Below are positions 1 through 9,398 of a stretch of 64,000 nt of DNA, one piece after another. The notes below the pieces were generated by a model. The model did not search any database. It was not told the DNA's origin and saw nothing but the letters and a program-made list of their open reading frames with translations. Within the stretch, counting starts at the first letter, position 1, and each line of letters starts with the position of its first letter. This stretch comes from Halobacterium sp. R2-5. Its GTDB lineage: Archaea; Halobacteriota; Halobacteria; Halobacteriales; Halobacteriaceae. The position numbers and the translations under genes were made by a program. The stretch lies in contig NZ_JAANTH010000002.1 in the NCBI RefSeq assembly GCF_011734195.1, positions 186,001 through 250,000 of the forward strand, written 5' to 3'.

Positions 1-1404
1 GCGTTCCGGGACGCCGTCGTCGACACCCGGGAGGCGATTCCAGACGACACCGCGCTCTACCTCTCCGGGGTAGCGACGCCGCGGAACGTCGCCGTGCTCG
101 TGTACGCGGGCGTCGACCTCGTGGACGCCGACCGCGCAGTGGTCCGCGGGACGCAGGGCCGCTACCTCACGACGGAGGGCGCCTACGACCTCGAAGACCT
201 GAACGAGCTCCCGTGCTCGTGTCCGGCGTGCCAGCAGCCCGTCGCCGAGTTCGACCGCGACGACTGCGTCGACCACAACGTGAACGCGCTGAAAGCCGAG
301 TTGGGGCGGGTGCGCCGCCGGATTCGGGACGGTCGCCTGCGCGACTACGTCGAGGGGCAGTCCCGCCACGAGGCGTGGGTGACCGCGGCGTTCCGCGAGT
401 TCGACCAACAGTACGGCTACCTCGAAGAACGCACGCCCGTGATGCGGGACTCGCTGCTGCTGTCGGCGACCGAGGACGCGCTCCGTCGCGTCGAGATCCA
501 GCGCTTCGCCGAGCGCGTGACGACTCGGTACCGGAAGCGCCTCGACGACCACCCGCTCCTGCTCGTGCCGTGTTCGGCGAAGAAGCCGTACAGCGAGAGC
601 CAGAGCCACCGCCAGTTCCAGGACGCCGCGAACTACCGCGCCCATATGGTGTCGATGACGTCGCCCATCGGCGTCGTCCCGCAGGAACTGGAGCTGACGT
701 ACCCGGCTCAGCACTACGACAGCGTGGTGACGGGCCGCTGGAGCGAGGAGGAGAAGGACTTCGTCGCGCGCGTGCTGCGGCGCTACCTCGACCGGACGGA
801 CTACTCGCGGGTCATTGCGCACGTCCCCGAGGAGGGCTACCGCGACATCTGCGAGCGCGTCGCCGGCGACGTCGACGTCCCCTTCGAGTTCACGGTCGAG
901 GACCACCCGACGACCGACGAGAGCCTCGGCGAGCTGAAGGCGGCGCTCGCGGGCGAGCCCCAGATGTGGGTGGAGGACCGCGAGAAGGCGACGCTGCGCG
1001 CGGTCGCGGACTACTACGTCGGCGACGGCGCGGGCGACGAGCTGTTCGACGACCTCACGGTGCAGGGACGGTACCCGAAGCTGCAGGCCCTGAACGGCGA
1101 CGGCGAGCAGCTCGCGGCGCTGGTCCCCCAGTACGGGACGCTGTCGTTCACGCTCGCCGGCGCGCGCAAGTGGGTGGCCAGCGACGCCCCGACCAAGCGC
1201 GTGGAGATTGACGGCTTCGTTCCGGCGGGCAGCGTGCTCGCGCCGGGCGTCCTCGACGCCAGCGACGACATCCGGGTCGGCGACGAGGTCGTCGTCGAGG
1301 GCCCGAAGGCGTTCGCGGTCGGGCGCGCCGCCATGCCGGGGCCGGCGATGGCCGACGCCACGCGCGGGGTCGCCGTCGACGTGCGCCACACGGAGGAGAC
1401 GTAG
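1..1404 (+). CDS. arcS: Archaeosine synthase ArcS, 5'-truncated by window edge
   Basis: The frame is open from base 1, so the start codon lies before the window; 467 residues are visible. ArcS (a TgtA paralogue) converts preQ0 at tRNA position 15 towards archaeosine. The diagnostic motif PCSAKKPYS lies near nt 568-595, the CxCxxC cluster CSCPAC near nt 214-231, and a PUA RNA-binding domain fills the C-terminus from about nt 1140 (TLAGARKW, then VEIDGFVPAGSV). The partner radical-SAM enzyme RaSEA is at 10298-11377. The identity rests on the PCSAKKPYS motif plus PUA; an ordinary TGT would lack that motif. Confidence 0.9.
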   Translation, partial: AFRDAVVDTREAIPDDTALYLSGVATPRNVAVLVYAGVDLVDADRAVVRGTQGRYLTTEGAYDLEDLNELPCSCPACQQPVAEFDRDDCVDHNVNALKAELGRVRRRIRDGRLRDYVEGQSRHEAWVTAAFREFDQQYGYLEERTPVMRDSLLLSATEDALRRVEIQRFAERVTTRYRKRLDDHPLLLVPCSAKKPYSESQSHRQFQDAANYRAHMVSMTSPIGVVPQELELTYPAQHYDSVVTGRWSEEEKDFVARVLRRYLDRTDYSRVIAHVPEEGYRDICERVAGDVDVPFEFTVEDHPTTDESLGELKAALAGEPQMWVEDREKATLRAVADYYVGDGAGDELFDDLTVQGRYPKLQALNGDGEQLAALVPQYGTLSFTLAGARKWVASDAPTKRVEIDGFVPAGSVLAPGVLDASDDIRVGDEVVVEGPKAFAVGRAAMPGPAMADATRGVAVDVRHTEET

Positions 1405-1450
1405 GCAGTCGGGCGAAAGAGCTACGCCCTTCGTGTGTGAACTACTCTCT

Positions 1451-1873
1451 ATGCGAGTTCGTGACGTGATGACGACCGACGTGCTCGCCGCGGACGCCGA
1501 GGACAGCGTCCGCGCCGCCGTCGGCCGGATGCTCGACGAGGGCACCGGGAGCGTCGTCGTCGAGAAGGACGGCAACCCCGCGGGCATCCTCACGAAGGTG
1601 GACGTGCTGGACGCCGGCCACGAGTACGACCGGCCGCTCAGCGAGATTCCGGTCTACGCGGCCGCTAGCCACCCGCTCATCACCGTCGAGCCGTCGGCGA
1701 CCGTCCGCGCGGCGTCCGCGCGGATGTTCGACTACGGCGTCCACCACCTCCCGGTCGCGGACGGCCTCGACCTCGTCGGCGTCGTCACCGCGACGGACCT
1801 CCTCGAAGCCCAGGACGACCTGCTCGCGGAGGCGCGGGGCGCCGACGAGCGCCGGGAGGAGTGGGAGGAGTAA
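1451..1873 (+). CDS. Two-CBS-domain protein
   Basis: This is a 140-residue protein made almost wholly of two CBS domains (about residues 1-60 and 70-130). Each opens with the usual pattern: MRVRDVMTTDV, and HPLITVEPSATVRAA with SARMFDYGVHHLPV. CBS pairs bind adenosine nucleotides and act as small-molecule sensors; the target here is unknown. The ATG at 1451 is chosen because CBS homology begins at once; the same frame is open upstream as far as 1208, but that part overlaps arcS. It lies 46 bp behind arcS and may be co-transcribed. Confidence 0.88.
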   Translation: MRVRDVMTTDVLAADAEDSVRAAVGRMLDEGTGSVVVEKDGNPAGILTKVDVLDAGHEYDRPLSEIPVYAAASHPLITVEPSATVRAASARMFDYGVHHLPVADGLDLVGVVTATDLLEAQDDLLAEARGADERREEWEE

Positions 1874-1905
1874 CTCACCGCCGCCGTCCGAGGAGAACCC
1901 ACGAC

Positions 1906-1911
1906 GTATAT
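1906..1911 (+). promoter_or_regulatory. TATA-like box for the winged-helix gene
   Basis: The AT-rich hexamer GTATAT sits 26-31 nt before the ATG at 1937, the spacing expected of an archaeal box A driving a leaderless transcript. It overlaps the alternative ATG at 1910 and argues against that start. Confidence 0.6.
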
Positions 1912-1936
1912 GGTGTCCCCGCGGATTCTCCCGCGC

Positions 1937-2221
1937 ATGAGACTCGCCGTCCCCACCGACTTCGAGATTCTCGACGCGCTCGCGGACGGGAAGCGGAACA
2001 ACGCGGTGAACCTCTCGCACGAACTGGACAAGGACCGCGCGTACATCAACACGCGGCTGCCGATGCTCGCGGACTACGGGCTCGTCGAGCGCGTCGGCCC
2101 CGCACCCAACAGCGGGCTCTACGAGATCACGAAGAAGGGACAGATCGTCTTAGACCACCGCGACGTCTACGAGCGCGACGAGGACGACTTCGAGGGGCGC
2201 GTCGAGGCGGCTCTGGAGTAG
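1937..2221 (+). CDS. Winged-helix DNA-binding protein, PhiH1-repressor-like
   Basis: This is a 94-residue protein with a single winged helix-turn-helix fold. LAVPTDFEILDALADG begins the domain, NNAVNLSHELDKDRAYINTR is the recognition region, and GLYEITKKGQ is the wing. Small haloarchaeal regulators of this type resemble the repressor of phage PhiH. The ATG at 1937 is preferred over 1910 because a TATA-like box lies 27 nt before it. No operator or target is visible. It could regulate itself or the neighbouring lipoprotein gene, but that is only a guess from position. Confidence 0.75.
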   Translation: MRLAVPTDFEILDALADGKRNNAVNLSHELDKDRAYINTRLPMLADYGLVERVGPAPNSGLYEITKKGQIVLDHRDVYERDEDDFEGRVEAALE

Positions 2222-2280
2222 CGAGCGCCGCGAGCTCTCGGGACAGCAGTATTAACACGCTACGCGCGGTGGTTGTGGGT

Positions 2281-2832
2281 ATGCGCCGTCGAGCCCTCCT
2301 GTCGTCGCTCGGGGCGGCCGCGGCGGCTGTCGCCGCCGGCTGCCTCGGCGCCGACGACGCCGCGCGGGATTCGCGTTCTCAGACCACGTCGACCACGGGG
2401 ACGACTGAGACCACGCGAACGGCGGCGTCGGTCGATCCGAGCGAGCACACCGTCGAGGTCACGCGCCGCGTGGAGTTCGGGCCGACCGGGCTGACGCGCG
2501 TTCTCCACGCACGCGAGGGCGGTGAGCTGACCGTCGACCTCACGTGTCCGGACGGGTCGGAGCGGTCGGCGGACGCGACCGTCTCCGAGGCGGAGTGGCT
2601 GGCGTTCGAGCGCCGCGTCCTCGCCGCGGACCGCAGCGCGTTCGCCGAGCGCTACGAGTGCGAGGGCGACTGTCCGAGCGACGTGCCGCCGGCGCGCCTG
2701 ACGTTCGACGTCGACGGCTGCACTACGGAGGTGCTCGTCGAGTCGAACGCGGACGTGCCGACCGACCTCGCGGAGATACTCGATTCGCTCGACGGACTCG
2801 CGGAAAGCGTGGCCTACCCGAGCTGCGACTGA
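2281..2832 (+). CDS. Tat-exported lipoprotein, function unknown
   Basis: The 183-residue precursor starts MRRRALLSSLG, a twin-arginine signal, followed by an alanine-rich core and the lipobox AAGC at about residues 18-21. Haloarchaeal lipoproteins of this class are exported folded and anchored through the cysteine. A Thr-rich linker (residues 30-45) leads to a compact domain with four cysteines (CPDG, CEGDC, CTTE) and a final YPSCD. No named family is recognised. A TATTAA box at 2250-2255 fits leaderless initiation at 2281. Confidence 0.75.
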   Translation: MRRRALLSSLGAAAAAVAAGCLGADDAARDSRSQTTSTTGTTETTRTAASVDPSEHTVEVTRRVEFGPTGLTRVLHAREGGELTVDLTCPDGSERSADATVSEAEWLAFERRVLAADRSAFAERYECEGDCPSDVPPARLTFDVDGCTTEVLVESNADVPTDLAEILDSLDGLAESVAYPSCD

Positions 2833-2861
2833 TTCTACGTACTGATAGTAGAAACCGAACG

Positions 2862-2867
2862 TTTATG
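2862..2867 (+). promoter_or_regulatory. TATA-like box for the M6 protease gene
   Basis: TTTATG lies 24-29 nt before the GTG at 2891. This supports GTG 2891 as a leaderless start for a protein whose signal peptide begins exactly there. Confidence 0.6.
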
Positions 2868-2890
2868 CGCACGCTGTCTAAGGCGGTGGT

Positions 2891-5800
2891 GTGTCGGTTA
2901 CGCGCACGTTACCCGCGTCGTTCTTTCTCGTTGTCGTCGTCGTAGGGACCATTTCGCTCGGCGGCGCCGCCACGGCGGCCGCGGTTCCGTCGCCGTCGGA
3001 CGAGCACACGCTCACGCAGCCCGACGGGACGTCCTTCGAGGCGGTCCAGTGGGGCAACGAGTACAACCACGGCTGGGAGACGACCAGCGGCTACACGATC
3101 ACGCGGGGGAGCGACGACTGGTGGTGGTACGCCACCGTCGAGGACGGCGCCGTCGTCCCCACGGACCGGAAGGCGGCCGTCGACAGCCCGCCGGCGTCGG
3201 TGCCGAAGCACGTTCGCGGGGACGCGCAGGGCAGCCCGCAGCTCCAGACGAGCACGTCGGACTCCGACGACGGCCCGTCGCTGTCCTCCTCGGACCCGGA
3301 CTCGGCGAGCGGGATGCCGGCGTCGGGGACGGTGAACATGCCGGTCGTCCTCATCAACTACAGCGACACGGAGACGAGCTACACCACGACCGACTTCCAG
3401 AAGCTCGTGTTCGGCGACGACCCCGCGGTCGCTAGCGGCCCCGGGAGCGTGCGGGACTACTTCCAGGAAGCTTCCTACGGCGAACTCGACATCACTGGCG
3501 GGTCCGCGGGCGTCACCGGCTGGGAGACCGCCGACGAGAGCCACGACTACTACGGCGCCGGGGACATCGACGCCGACGCCGCGCGGCTCGCCCGCGAGGC
3601 CGTCCGGAAGTCCGACGACGAGATGGACTACTCGGAGTACGACAACGACGGCGACGGCGTCGTCGACGGCGTCATCGTCGTCCACCAGGGGGCGGGCGAG
3701 GAGGCGTCCGGCGACCCGGACGACATCTGGTCGCACCGCTGGAGCTTCACGGGCGCCGGCCTCGACGCCTACCACACCGACGACGGCGTCGCGGTGAACT
3801 CCTACTCGCTGCAGCCGGAGACGTACGGCAGCGGCATCACGACCGTCGGCGTCGTCGCCCACGAGACCGGCCACCTCTTCGGAATGACGGACCTCTACGA
3901 CACCACCTACCAGTCCGAGGGCGTCGGCGACTGGGGGCTGATGGGCGGCGGGTCGTGGAACGGCGTGAACCGGCCGGGGGACTCGCCCGCGCACCCGGTC
4001 GCGTTCCACAAGTACCAGCAGGGCTGGCTCTCGCCGTCCGAGCAACCGCTCACCGGACAGATGGGCGTGCTCGCGTCCTACACCACGAACCCGGACGCGT
4101 TCCGCTGGCTGGACAACCCGAACGGCGTCGAAATCGGCGGGAGCGGCGAGTACTTCCTCGCGACGAACCGCCGGCAGACCGGCTTCGACAGCGCGCTCCC
4201 CGGCCAGGGCGTGCTGCTCACGCACGTCGACGAGACGCAGACGGACAACGACGACGCGTCACGCAAGCTCGTCGACATCGAAGCCGCCGACGGCGACCGG
4301 GACCTGGACGAGTCGAACAACCAGGGCGACGCGGGCGACCCGTTCCCCGGGTCCACCGACGCGAGCGCGTTCGACGCCACGACGACGCCGAACTCGCTGC
4401 TGTACGACGGCTCGGCGTCCGGCCTGACAGTCACCGACTTCCTCGTCGACGGGAGCCGGATAGCGCTCAACCCCGCGCCCGACCCGACCGTGACGCCGTC
4501 GCCGGTCGACTACGGCACCGTCCTGTACACGGCGAACGAGTCCGCGACGGTCACCGTCACGAACGAGGGGACGGAGCCGCTGAACGTCACGGACGTCACT
4601 GTCGCGGGCGAGAACGCGAGCGCGTTCGCCCTCGACGACGGCGGCGGCCAGCGCGTCGTCGACCCCGGCGCGTCCACGACGGCGAACGTCACGTTCGAGC
4701 CGTCCGCCCGCGCCGACTACGCCGCGACACTGTCGGTGGCTCACAACGCCTCGACCTCGCCGACGAACGTTTCACTGACCGGGACCGGCGGCGCGCCCGA
4801 CGTCCGCGTGACGCCGTCGTCGACCGTCGACTTCGGGAACGTCAGCCTCGCGGACGGCGGGCGGGCGGACGTCGTCGTCGAGAACGACGGCTCGCTCCCG
4901 CTGAACGTCACCGAGGCCAACGTCACGGGCGCGAACGCCACGGCGTTCTCGCTCGCGAACGACAGCGAGACCCCCCCGAGCACGGTTGCTTCAGGGGAGT
5001 CCGTCACGTACACGCTCGACGCCACCGTGGACGCGCTGGCGGAGTACGACGCCACGCTCGAACTCTCGCACGACGTCCCGGACCGCGACGCCGTGACGCT
5101 CTCGCTGACCGCGACGGGCGTCGACCGCACCCCGCCGACTGTCGGGTCCGCGCGCGCCGTCGCGGCCGGAGACGGCGCGAGCGAGGTCGGCCCCGACGCG
5201 TCCGTCACCGTCTCCGCGAACGTCACGGACAGAATCGGCGTCGAAAGCGTGACCGTGGACGCGGCCGCGCTCGGCGGCGACACGGTCGCGCTCACGGACG
5301 CGGACGGCGACCACGTCTACAACGCGACAGTCGCGGTCGACACCGCGAACGCGACCGGCGGCGTCCACGAGCTTCCCGTCGAGGCAGTGGACACGAGCGG
5401 GAACGCGAACGCGACCCGTGCGGCGCCGCTGACGGTCGACCTCTCGCCGCCCGTCGTCGACGTGACGACGCCCGGTGAGGGCTGGGTCGGGAACGACGCG
5501 AGCGTCGAGACGTCGGGCACGGCCACCGACGACCTGACCGCCGTCACGCTCGTCGAGGTCCGCCTCGACGGCGGCGCGTGGCGGAACGCGACCGTCGACG
5601 GCGACTCGTGGACGGACGCGTTCGGCAGTGTGGGTGAGGGCGAACACACCGTCTCGGTGCGCGCGACGGACAACGTGAGCAACGTCTCGCCCGTCGAAAC
5701 GCGGAACCTGACCGTCGACCGCTCCGCCCCGGTCCTCGCGAACGCCTCGCTCGGGCAGACTGACGACCTCCTCCCCGAGGCGCCGATCGGCGTCGACGTC

Positions 5801-7054
5801 TCGGCGAGCGACGACGTGTCCTCTGTGGCGACGGTGACCGCCGACGAGACCGAACTGCGGGCCGACGGCGGCGAGTGGACCGGGGAGGTGGTGGCCGCGC
5901 CCGGACTCGGCGAGCACGCGGCGACGGTGTCCGTCGTCGACGCGGCGGGCAACCGGAACGAGACCGCGCTCGCGTACGACGTCGGCCGGGACGCGACGCT
6001 CTCCCACGTCGACAACGCGACGTACCGCGCGACACCCGTCGACACGCCGGTCGTCTCGGCGGTCACAGTGAACGCGACGACGAACGCGACCGGCGAGCGC
6101 GTCACCGTCGGGACATCGCTCGCGAACCCGACCGGCGTCTCGGCGAACGACGACACGGCGCTGTACTTCCCGCAGGCCAACGCCTCCGTCGCGAGCGAGA
6201 ACGTCTCGAGCGCGACGCTGTCGCTCCGGCTCTCGAAGCAGCGCTTCGACAGCCTGTACGTCGAGCACGACTCGGCGGCGTTCTGGGCGCTCGAGGACGG
6301 CTCGTGGTCGCGGGTGTCGGCGAACCGGACGGACGTCACGACCGACGCCTACCACTACGACGTCGAGGCGACAGGGCTCTCGGCGTTCGCCGTGACCGGC
6401 GACGTCGAGGACGCGCCGCCGTCGATTACCTCGGTCAGCCCGAGGGACGGCGCGACGACGACGGACACGTCGCCGACGATAGCGGCGGCCTACGAGGACG
6501 GTTACTCGGGCGTCGACGCGTCCTCGGTGACGCTCTCGGTGGACGGCACGCGCGTCGAGAGTGGACTCGCGGTGTCGGCGTCCGGGGTGAGCTACGACGC
6601 CGACCTCGAAACCGGCACGCACTCGGCGACCGTCACCGTGAGCGACGAGGCCGGCAACACCGCGTCCCGGAGCTGGTCGTTCACCGTCGAGGAGGAGACC
6701 GTCGACAGCTTCGGTGGCGGCGGAGGCGGTGGTGGCGGCGGAGGCGGTGGTGGCGGCACGCAGTCGGGCGGCGAGCAGACGACCGCGACGACGGCAGCAC
6801 CGACGACGACGAACACGACGACCGCGAACGCGACGACCACGGCCGACCCCACGACGACCGCGACGACTACGCCGACGACGACTGTCTCGAACGCGACGAC
6901 GCAGGCGACCACCCGAGCGCCGACGGCCAGCGAGACGCCGCAGCCGTCGGCGACGACCGAGGAGACGGCCTCCTCGACGCCCGGGTTCGGCGTCGGCGCG
7001 GCCGTTCTCGCGCTACTCGCCGCGGCGCTGCTCGCGCTCCGGCGCGAGCCCTGA
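2891..7054 (+). CDS. Secreted M6-type metalloprotease with Ig-like repeats and PGF-CTERM anchor
   Basis: This is a 1387-residue surface protein. Residues 1-30 are a Sec signal peptide. The M6 (immune inhibitor A-like) peptidase domain spans roughly 150-530; its zinc motif HETGH is at 324-328, followed by FGMTDLYD. Two anchor-D-type beta domains follow (about 533-742), with NVT-rich sequence suggesting N-glycosylation, then several Ig-like domains to about 1270. A 16-residue poly-Gly hinge and a Thr-rich stretch precede the C-terminal PGF motif, a hydrophobic helix and RREP. That tail is the tripartite PGF-CTERM signal processed by archaeosortase A, so the protein should be lipid-anchored in the S-layer. 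Substrate is unknown. Confidence 0.88.
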   Translation: MSVTRTLPASFFLVVVVVGTISLGGAATAAAVPSPSDEHTLTQPDGTSFEAVQWGNEYNHGWETTSGYTITRGSDDWWWYATVEDGAVVPTDRKAAVDSPPASVPKHVRGDAQGSPQLQTSTSDSDDGPSLSSSDPDSASGMPASGTVNMPVVLINYSDTETSYTTTDFQKLVFGDDPAVASGPGSVRDYFQEASYGELDITGGSAGVTGWETADESHDYYGAGDIDADAARLAREAVRKSDDEMDYSEYDNDGDGVVDGVIVVHQGAGEEASGDPDDIWSHRWSFTGAGLDAYHTDDGVAVNSYSLQPETYGSGITTVGVVAHETGHLFGMTDLYDTTYQSEGVGDWGLMGGGSWNGVNRPGDSPAHPVAFHKYQQGWLSPSEQPLTGQMGVLASYTTNPDAFRWLDNPNGVEIGGSGEYFLATNRRQTGFDSALPGQGVLLTHVDETQTDNDDASRKLVDIEAADGDRDLDESNNQGDAGDPFPGSTDASAFDATTTPNSLLYDGSASGLTVTDFLVDGSRIALNPAPDPTVTPSPVDYGTVLYTANESATVTVTNEGTEPLNVTDVTVAGENASAFALDDGGGQRVVDPGASTTANVTFEPSARADYAATLSVAHNASTSPTNVSLTGTGGAPDVRVTPSSTVDFGNVSLADGGRADVVVENDGSLPLNVTEANVTGANATAFSLANDSETPPSTVASGESVTYTLDATVDALAEYDATLELSHDVPDRDAVTLSLTATGVDRTPPTVGSARAVAAGDGASEVGPDASVTVSANVTDRIGVESVTVDAAALGGDTVALTDADGDHVYNATVAVDTANATGGVHELPVEAVDTSGNANATRAAPLTVDLSPPVVDVTTPGEGWVGNDASVETSGTATDDLTAVTLVEVRLDGGAWRNATVDGDSWTDAFGSVGEGEHTVSVRATDNVSNVSPVETRNLTVDRSAPVLANASLGQTDDLLPEAPIGVDVSASDDVSSVATVTADETELRADGGEWTGEVVAAPGLGEHAATVSVVDAAGNRNETALAYDVGRDATLSHVDNATYRATPVDTPVVSAVTVNATTNATGERVTVGTSLANPTGVSANDDTALYFPQANASVASENVSSATLSLRLSKQRFDSLYVEHDSAAFWALEDGSWSRVSANRTDVTTDAYHYDVEATGLSAFAVTGDVEDAPPSITSVSPRDGATTTDTSPTIAAAYEDGYSGVDASSVTLSVDGTRVESGLAVSASGVSYDADLETGTHSATVTVSDEAGNTASRSWSFTVEEETVDSFGGGGGGGGGGGGGGGTQSGGEQTTATTAAPTTTNTTTANATTTADPTTTATTTPTTTVSNATTQATTRAPTASETPQPSATTEETASSTPGFGVGAAVLALLAAALLALRREP
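6713..6757 (+). repeat. 18-bp tandem repeat encoding the poly-Gly hinge
   Basis: The unit GGTGGCGGCGGAGGCGGT occurs twice in full (6713-6730, 6731-6748) and then for nine more bases. It encodes glycine only and separates the Ig-like region from the Thr-rich wall-spanning segment of the M6 protease. Exact repetition at DNA level suggests slippage-driven length change. Confidence 0.85.
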
Positions 7055-7144
7055 GCTCGGCGCTCTCTCTGTCCGCTTCTGTTCTCGCTGCGCGGTACTG
7101 GTGGCTGCGGCGGTCACTCGTCGAAAGAAGTCGAGCGCTGGCCG

Positions 7145-8158
7145 TTAGTCGTCGGCGGGCGGCGCGTCCACCGGCGTGTCGGGGTTGGCCGCGCTGGCCT
7201 CGTCGGGCATCCCGAACTGGTGGTCGCCGGTGACCTCGACGCTGCCGCGGCGCACGGTGGCGTCGCCCGCGAGGTGGACGCGCACGGCTTCCACGAGCGC
7301 GTCGGCTTCGAGGGGCTGCCCGCGGTCTTTCACGTCCTCGACTGTGGCCGTCGGCGGCACGTCGAACGCGCGCTGCGTGAGAATCGGGCCCTGGTCGAGG
7401 TCCGTGGTGACGTAGTGGGCGGTGACGCCCGCGACGCGAACGCCCTCCTCGACGGCCTGCCGGTAGGCCTGTGCGCCCGGGAACGCGGGCAGCAGGCTCG
7501 GGTGGATGTTGATGATGCGGCCCGCGTACCGGAACACGACGTCCGGGCTGAGGATGCGCATGTACCGCGCGAGCACGACCAGGTCGACGTCGTACTCGTC
7601 GAGGAGGTCGAGCAGGCGCTCCTCGTCGGGCGTGCCGCTGTCGTCGCCGATGTCGTAGAACGGCACGTCGTGCTCGCGCGCGACCGATTCGAGGTCGGGG
7701 TGGTTCCCGACGACCACGCGGATCTCGGCGTCGAGGTCCTCCTCGAGGAGCGCGCGCAGGCAGTGGTCTTCTTTCGTGACGAGGACGGCGACGCCCTCGT
7801 CGCGCTCGTCGGGGAATCGTACGCGTACGTCGACGCCGAGCTGGTCGCCGATGTCGGCGAGGCGCTCGCGGAACGCCGCGCGCGTCGTCGCGTCGCCTGC
7901 GAGGTCCGCGGGCTCGGCCTCGTCCTCGGCCTCCCAGCGGTCGTCGGCGTCGTCGATGGGGGTCGTGTCGGCGAGCAGCGTCATGCGGAAGACGCCGTCG
8001 CGGACGGTCTGCTCGATGTCCTCGATGTTGACCCCGTGTTCGAACAGCAGTCCGGTGACCTCCGCGACGATTCCCGTGCGGTCGGCTCCCACGACCGTGA
8101 TCTCGGTGAGGTCACTCGTCGGCGCTGCCGCCTCCGGACTGCCGTTCGGCTTCGGCAT
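7145..8158 (-). CDS. purU: Formyltetrahydrofolate deformylase / PurU-type protein
   Basis: This is a 337-residue protein with an N-terminal ACT domain (about residues 17-100: LTEITVVGADRTGIVAEVT) and a C-terminal formyltransferase-fold domain. The catalytic region reads INIHPSLLPAFPGAQAYRQA, followed by AGVTAHYVTTDLDQGPI. PurU hydrolyses 10-formyl-THF to formate and THF, which can supply formate for purine synthesis. It is divergent from purS-purQ, in keeping with that role. ATG 8158 is chosen because a minus-strand CTTATA box (8183-8188) lies about 27 nt upstream; the frame is open further up but lacks homology. Confidence 0.9.
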   Translation of the reverse strand: MPKPNGSPEAAAPTSDLTEITVVGADRTGIVAEVTGLLFEHGVNIEDIEQTVRDGVFRMTLLADTTPIDDADDRWEAEDEAEPADLAGDATTRAAFRERLADIGDQLGVDVRVRFPDERDEGVAVLVTKEDHCLRALLEEDLDAEIRVVVGNHPDLESVAREHDVPFYDIGDDSGTPDEERLLDLLDEYDVDLVVLARYMRILSPDVVFRYAGRIINIHPSLLPAFPGAQAYRQAVEEGVRVAGVTAHYVTTDLDQGPILTQRAFDVPPTATVEDVKDRGQPLEADALVEAVRVHLAGDATVRRGSVEVTGDHQFGMPDEASAANPDTPVDAPPADD

Positions 8159-8182
8159 ACAGCCGACAACGACGTCCGAGAG

Positions 8183-8188
8183 TATAAG
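8183..8188 (-). promoter_or_regulatory. TATA-like box for purU in the purU/purS divergent region
   Basis: On the minus strand this reads CTTATA and sits 25-30 nt before the purU ATG. The 134-bp divergent region 8159-8292 must also hold the purS promoter; the only AT-rich candidate on the plus strand is around 8253-8270 (CCAAAAG, then CTTTGA). Confidence 0.6.
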
Positions 8189-8292
8189 CGCCGTCCTTCG
8201 GGCAGACGCCGGCGCGACCGACGGTACGCACGTTCGTGTATCTTCGACCGCTTCCAAAAGAGTCTTTGACCACGGACGCCCACATTACGTCG

Positions 8293-8547
8293 ATGACCGC
8301 GTACACCGCGACGGTGACGGTCCGACTCAAGCACGGGGTCCTCGACCCGGAGGCCGAGACCACTCAGCAGGCGCTCGAACGCCTCGGCTTCGAGCTCGCG
8401 GACCTGCGCTCGGCGGACCGCTTCGAGATCGACCTGGAGGCCGCCGACAGCGACGAGGCGGCCGCCCGCGCGGGCGAGATGGCCGACCGCCTGCTCGCGA
8501 ACCCCACCATCCACGACTACGACGTAACCGTCGAGACCGCCGAATGA
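8293..8547 (+). CDS. purS: Phosphoribosylformylglycinamidine synthase subunit PurS
   Basis: This 84-residue protein has the typical PurS length and sequence (YTATVTVRLKHGVLDPEAET, then LADLRSADRFEIDL). PurS is the small structural subunit that couples PurQ glutaminase to PurL in step four of purine synthesis. Its stop overlaps the purQ start as ATGA, so the two are translationally coupled. purL is not in the window. Confidence 0.95.
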   Translation: MTAYTATVTVRLKHGVLDPEAETTQQALERLGFELADLRSADRFEIDLEAADSDEAAARAGEMADRLLANPTIHDYDVTVETAE

Positions 8548-9218
8548 CCGTTTCCGTAATCCGCTTCGGCGGGTCGAACTGTGACCGTGACGCTGTCCGC
8601 GCGCTCTCCCGGCTCGGCGTCGACGCCGAAATCGTCTGGCACGAGGACGGCCTCCCGGCGGACACGACGGGCGTCGTCCTCCCCGGGGGGTTCTCGTACG
8701 GCGACTACCTCCGCGCCGGCGCGATGGCCGCTCACTCCCCCATCATGGACGAGGTGCGCGACGTCGCCGACGACGGCGTGCCCGTCCTCGGCGTCTGCAA
8801 CGGCGCGCAGATCGGCTGCGAGGCGACGCTCACGCCCGGCGCGTTCACGACGAACGCGAGCGCGCGCTTCCAGTGCGAGCACGTCCACGTCCGCGTGGAG
8901 AACGGCGACACGCCGTTCACGGCCGCCTACGACGAGGGGGACGTGCTCACGCTCCCCATCGCGCACGGCGAGGGGCGCTTCGAAATCGACGCCGAGCGCT
9001 ACGACGACCTGGTCGCCGACGAACGCGTGCTGTTCCGGTACTGCGACGAGCACGGCGAGGTGTCCGACGAGTCGAACCCAAACGGATCGACGGGCGCGGT
9101 CGCCGGCGTGCTCGGCGAGCGCGACTCCGTCGCGGTGCTGATGCCTCACCCCGAGCGCGCGTCCCTCTTCGAACTCGGGCTGACCGACGGGCAGGGCGTG
9201 CTCAGCGCGTTCGCGTAA
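8544..9218 (+). CDS. purQ: Phosphoribosylformylglycinamidine synthase subunit PurQ (glutaminase)
   Basis: This is a 224-residue class I glutamine amidotransferase that releases ammonia from glutamine for FGAM synthase. FGGSNCDRDA is at the N-terminus, the nucleophile elbow is GVCNGAQ, and the catalytic His-Glu pair lies in MPHPERAS near the C-terminus. The ATG at 8544 overlaps the purS stop by four bases and there is no intergenic ribosome-binding site, as is common in coupled haloarchaeal genes. Confidence 0.95.
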   Translation: MTVSVIRFGGSNCDRDAVRALSRLGVDAEIVWHEDGLPADTTGVVLPGGFSYGDYLRAGAMAAHSPIMDEVRDVADDGVPVLGVCNGAQIGCEATLTPGAFTTNASARFQCEHVHVRVENGDTPFTAAYDEGDVLTLPIAHGEGRFEIDAERYDDLVADERVLFRYCDEHGEVSDESNPNGSTGAVAGVLGERDSVAVLMPHPERASLFELGLTDGQGVLSAFA

Positions 9219-9398
9219 CGCGGTCGCGGTCCGGCTGCTCTTCTTGCTCCGGCACGCCGCGCGACTCCGTTTTGTCGTACCGGCGTCGGTGTTTGGGTCA
9301 GTACAACTAGGTCACGCCGCCGTCGCCTGAAGCATATGTGCGCTGGCCTCCAATCGACTGCTGTCGCGGAACGACGTCGCCCTCCGGGACACACGCCA

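Noticed and set aside
4991-6622. 543-codon minus-strand frame opposite the M6 protease
   Set aside because: Arg/Val-rich antisense translation with no domain; the plus strand carries a coherent secreted protein with signal, peptidase motif and anchor.
8158-8257. Upstream start giving PurU 33 extra residues
   Set aside because: The extension contains the promoter box and has no homology; the ATG at 8158 has correct TATA spacing.
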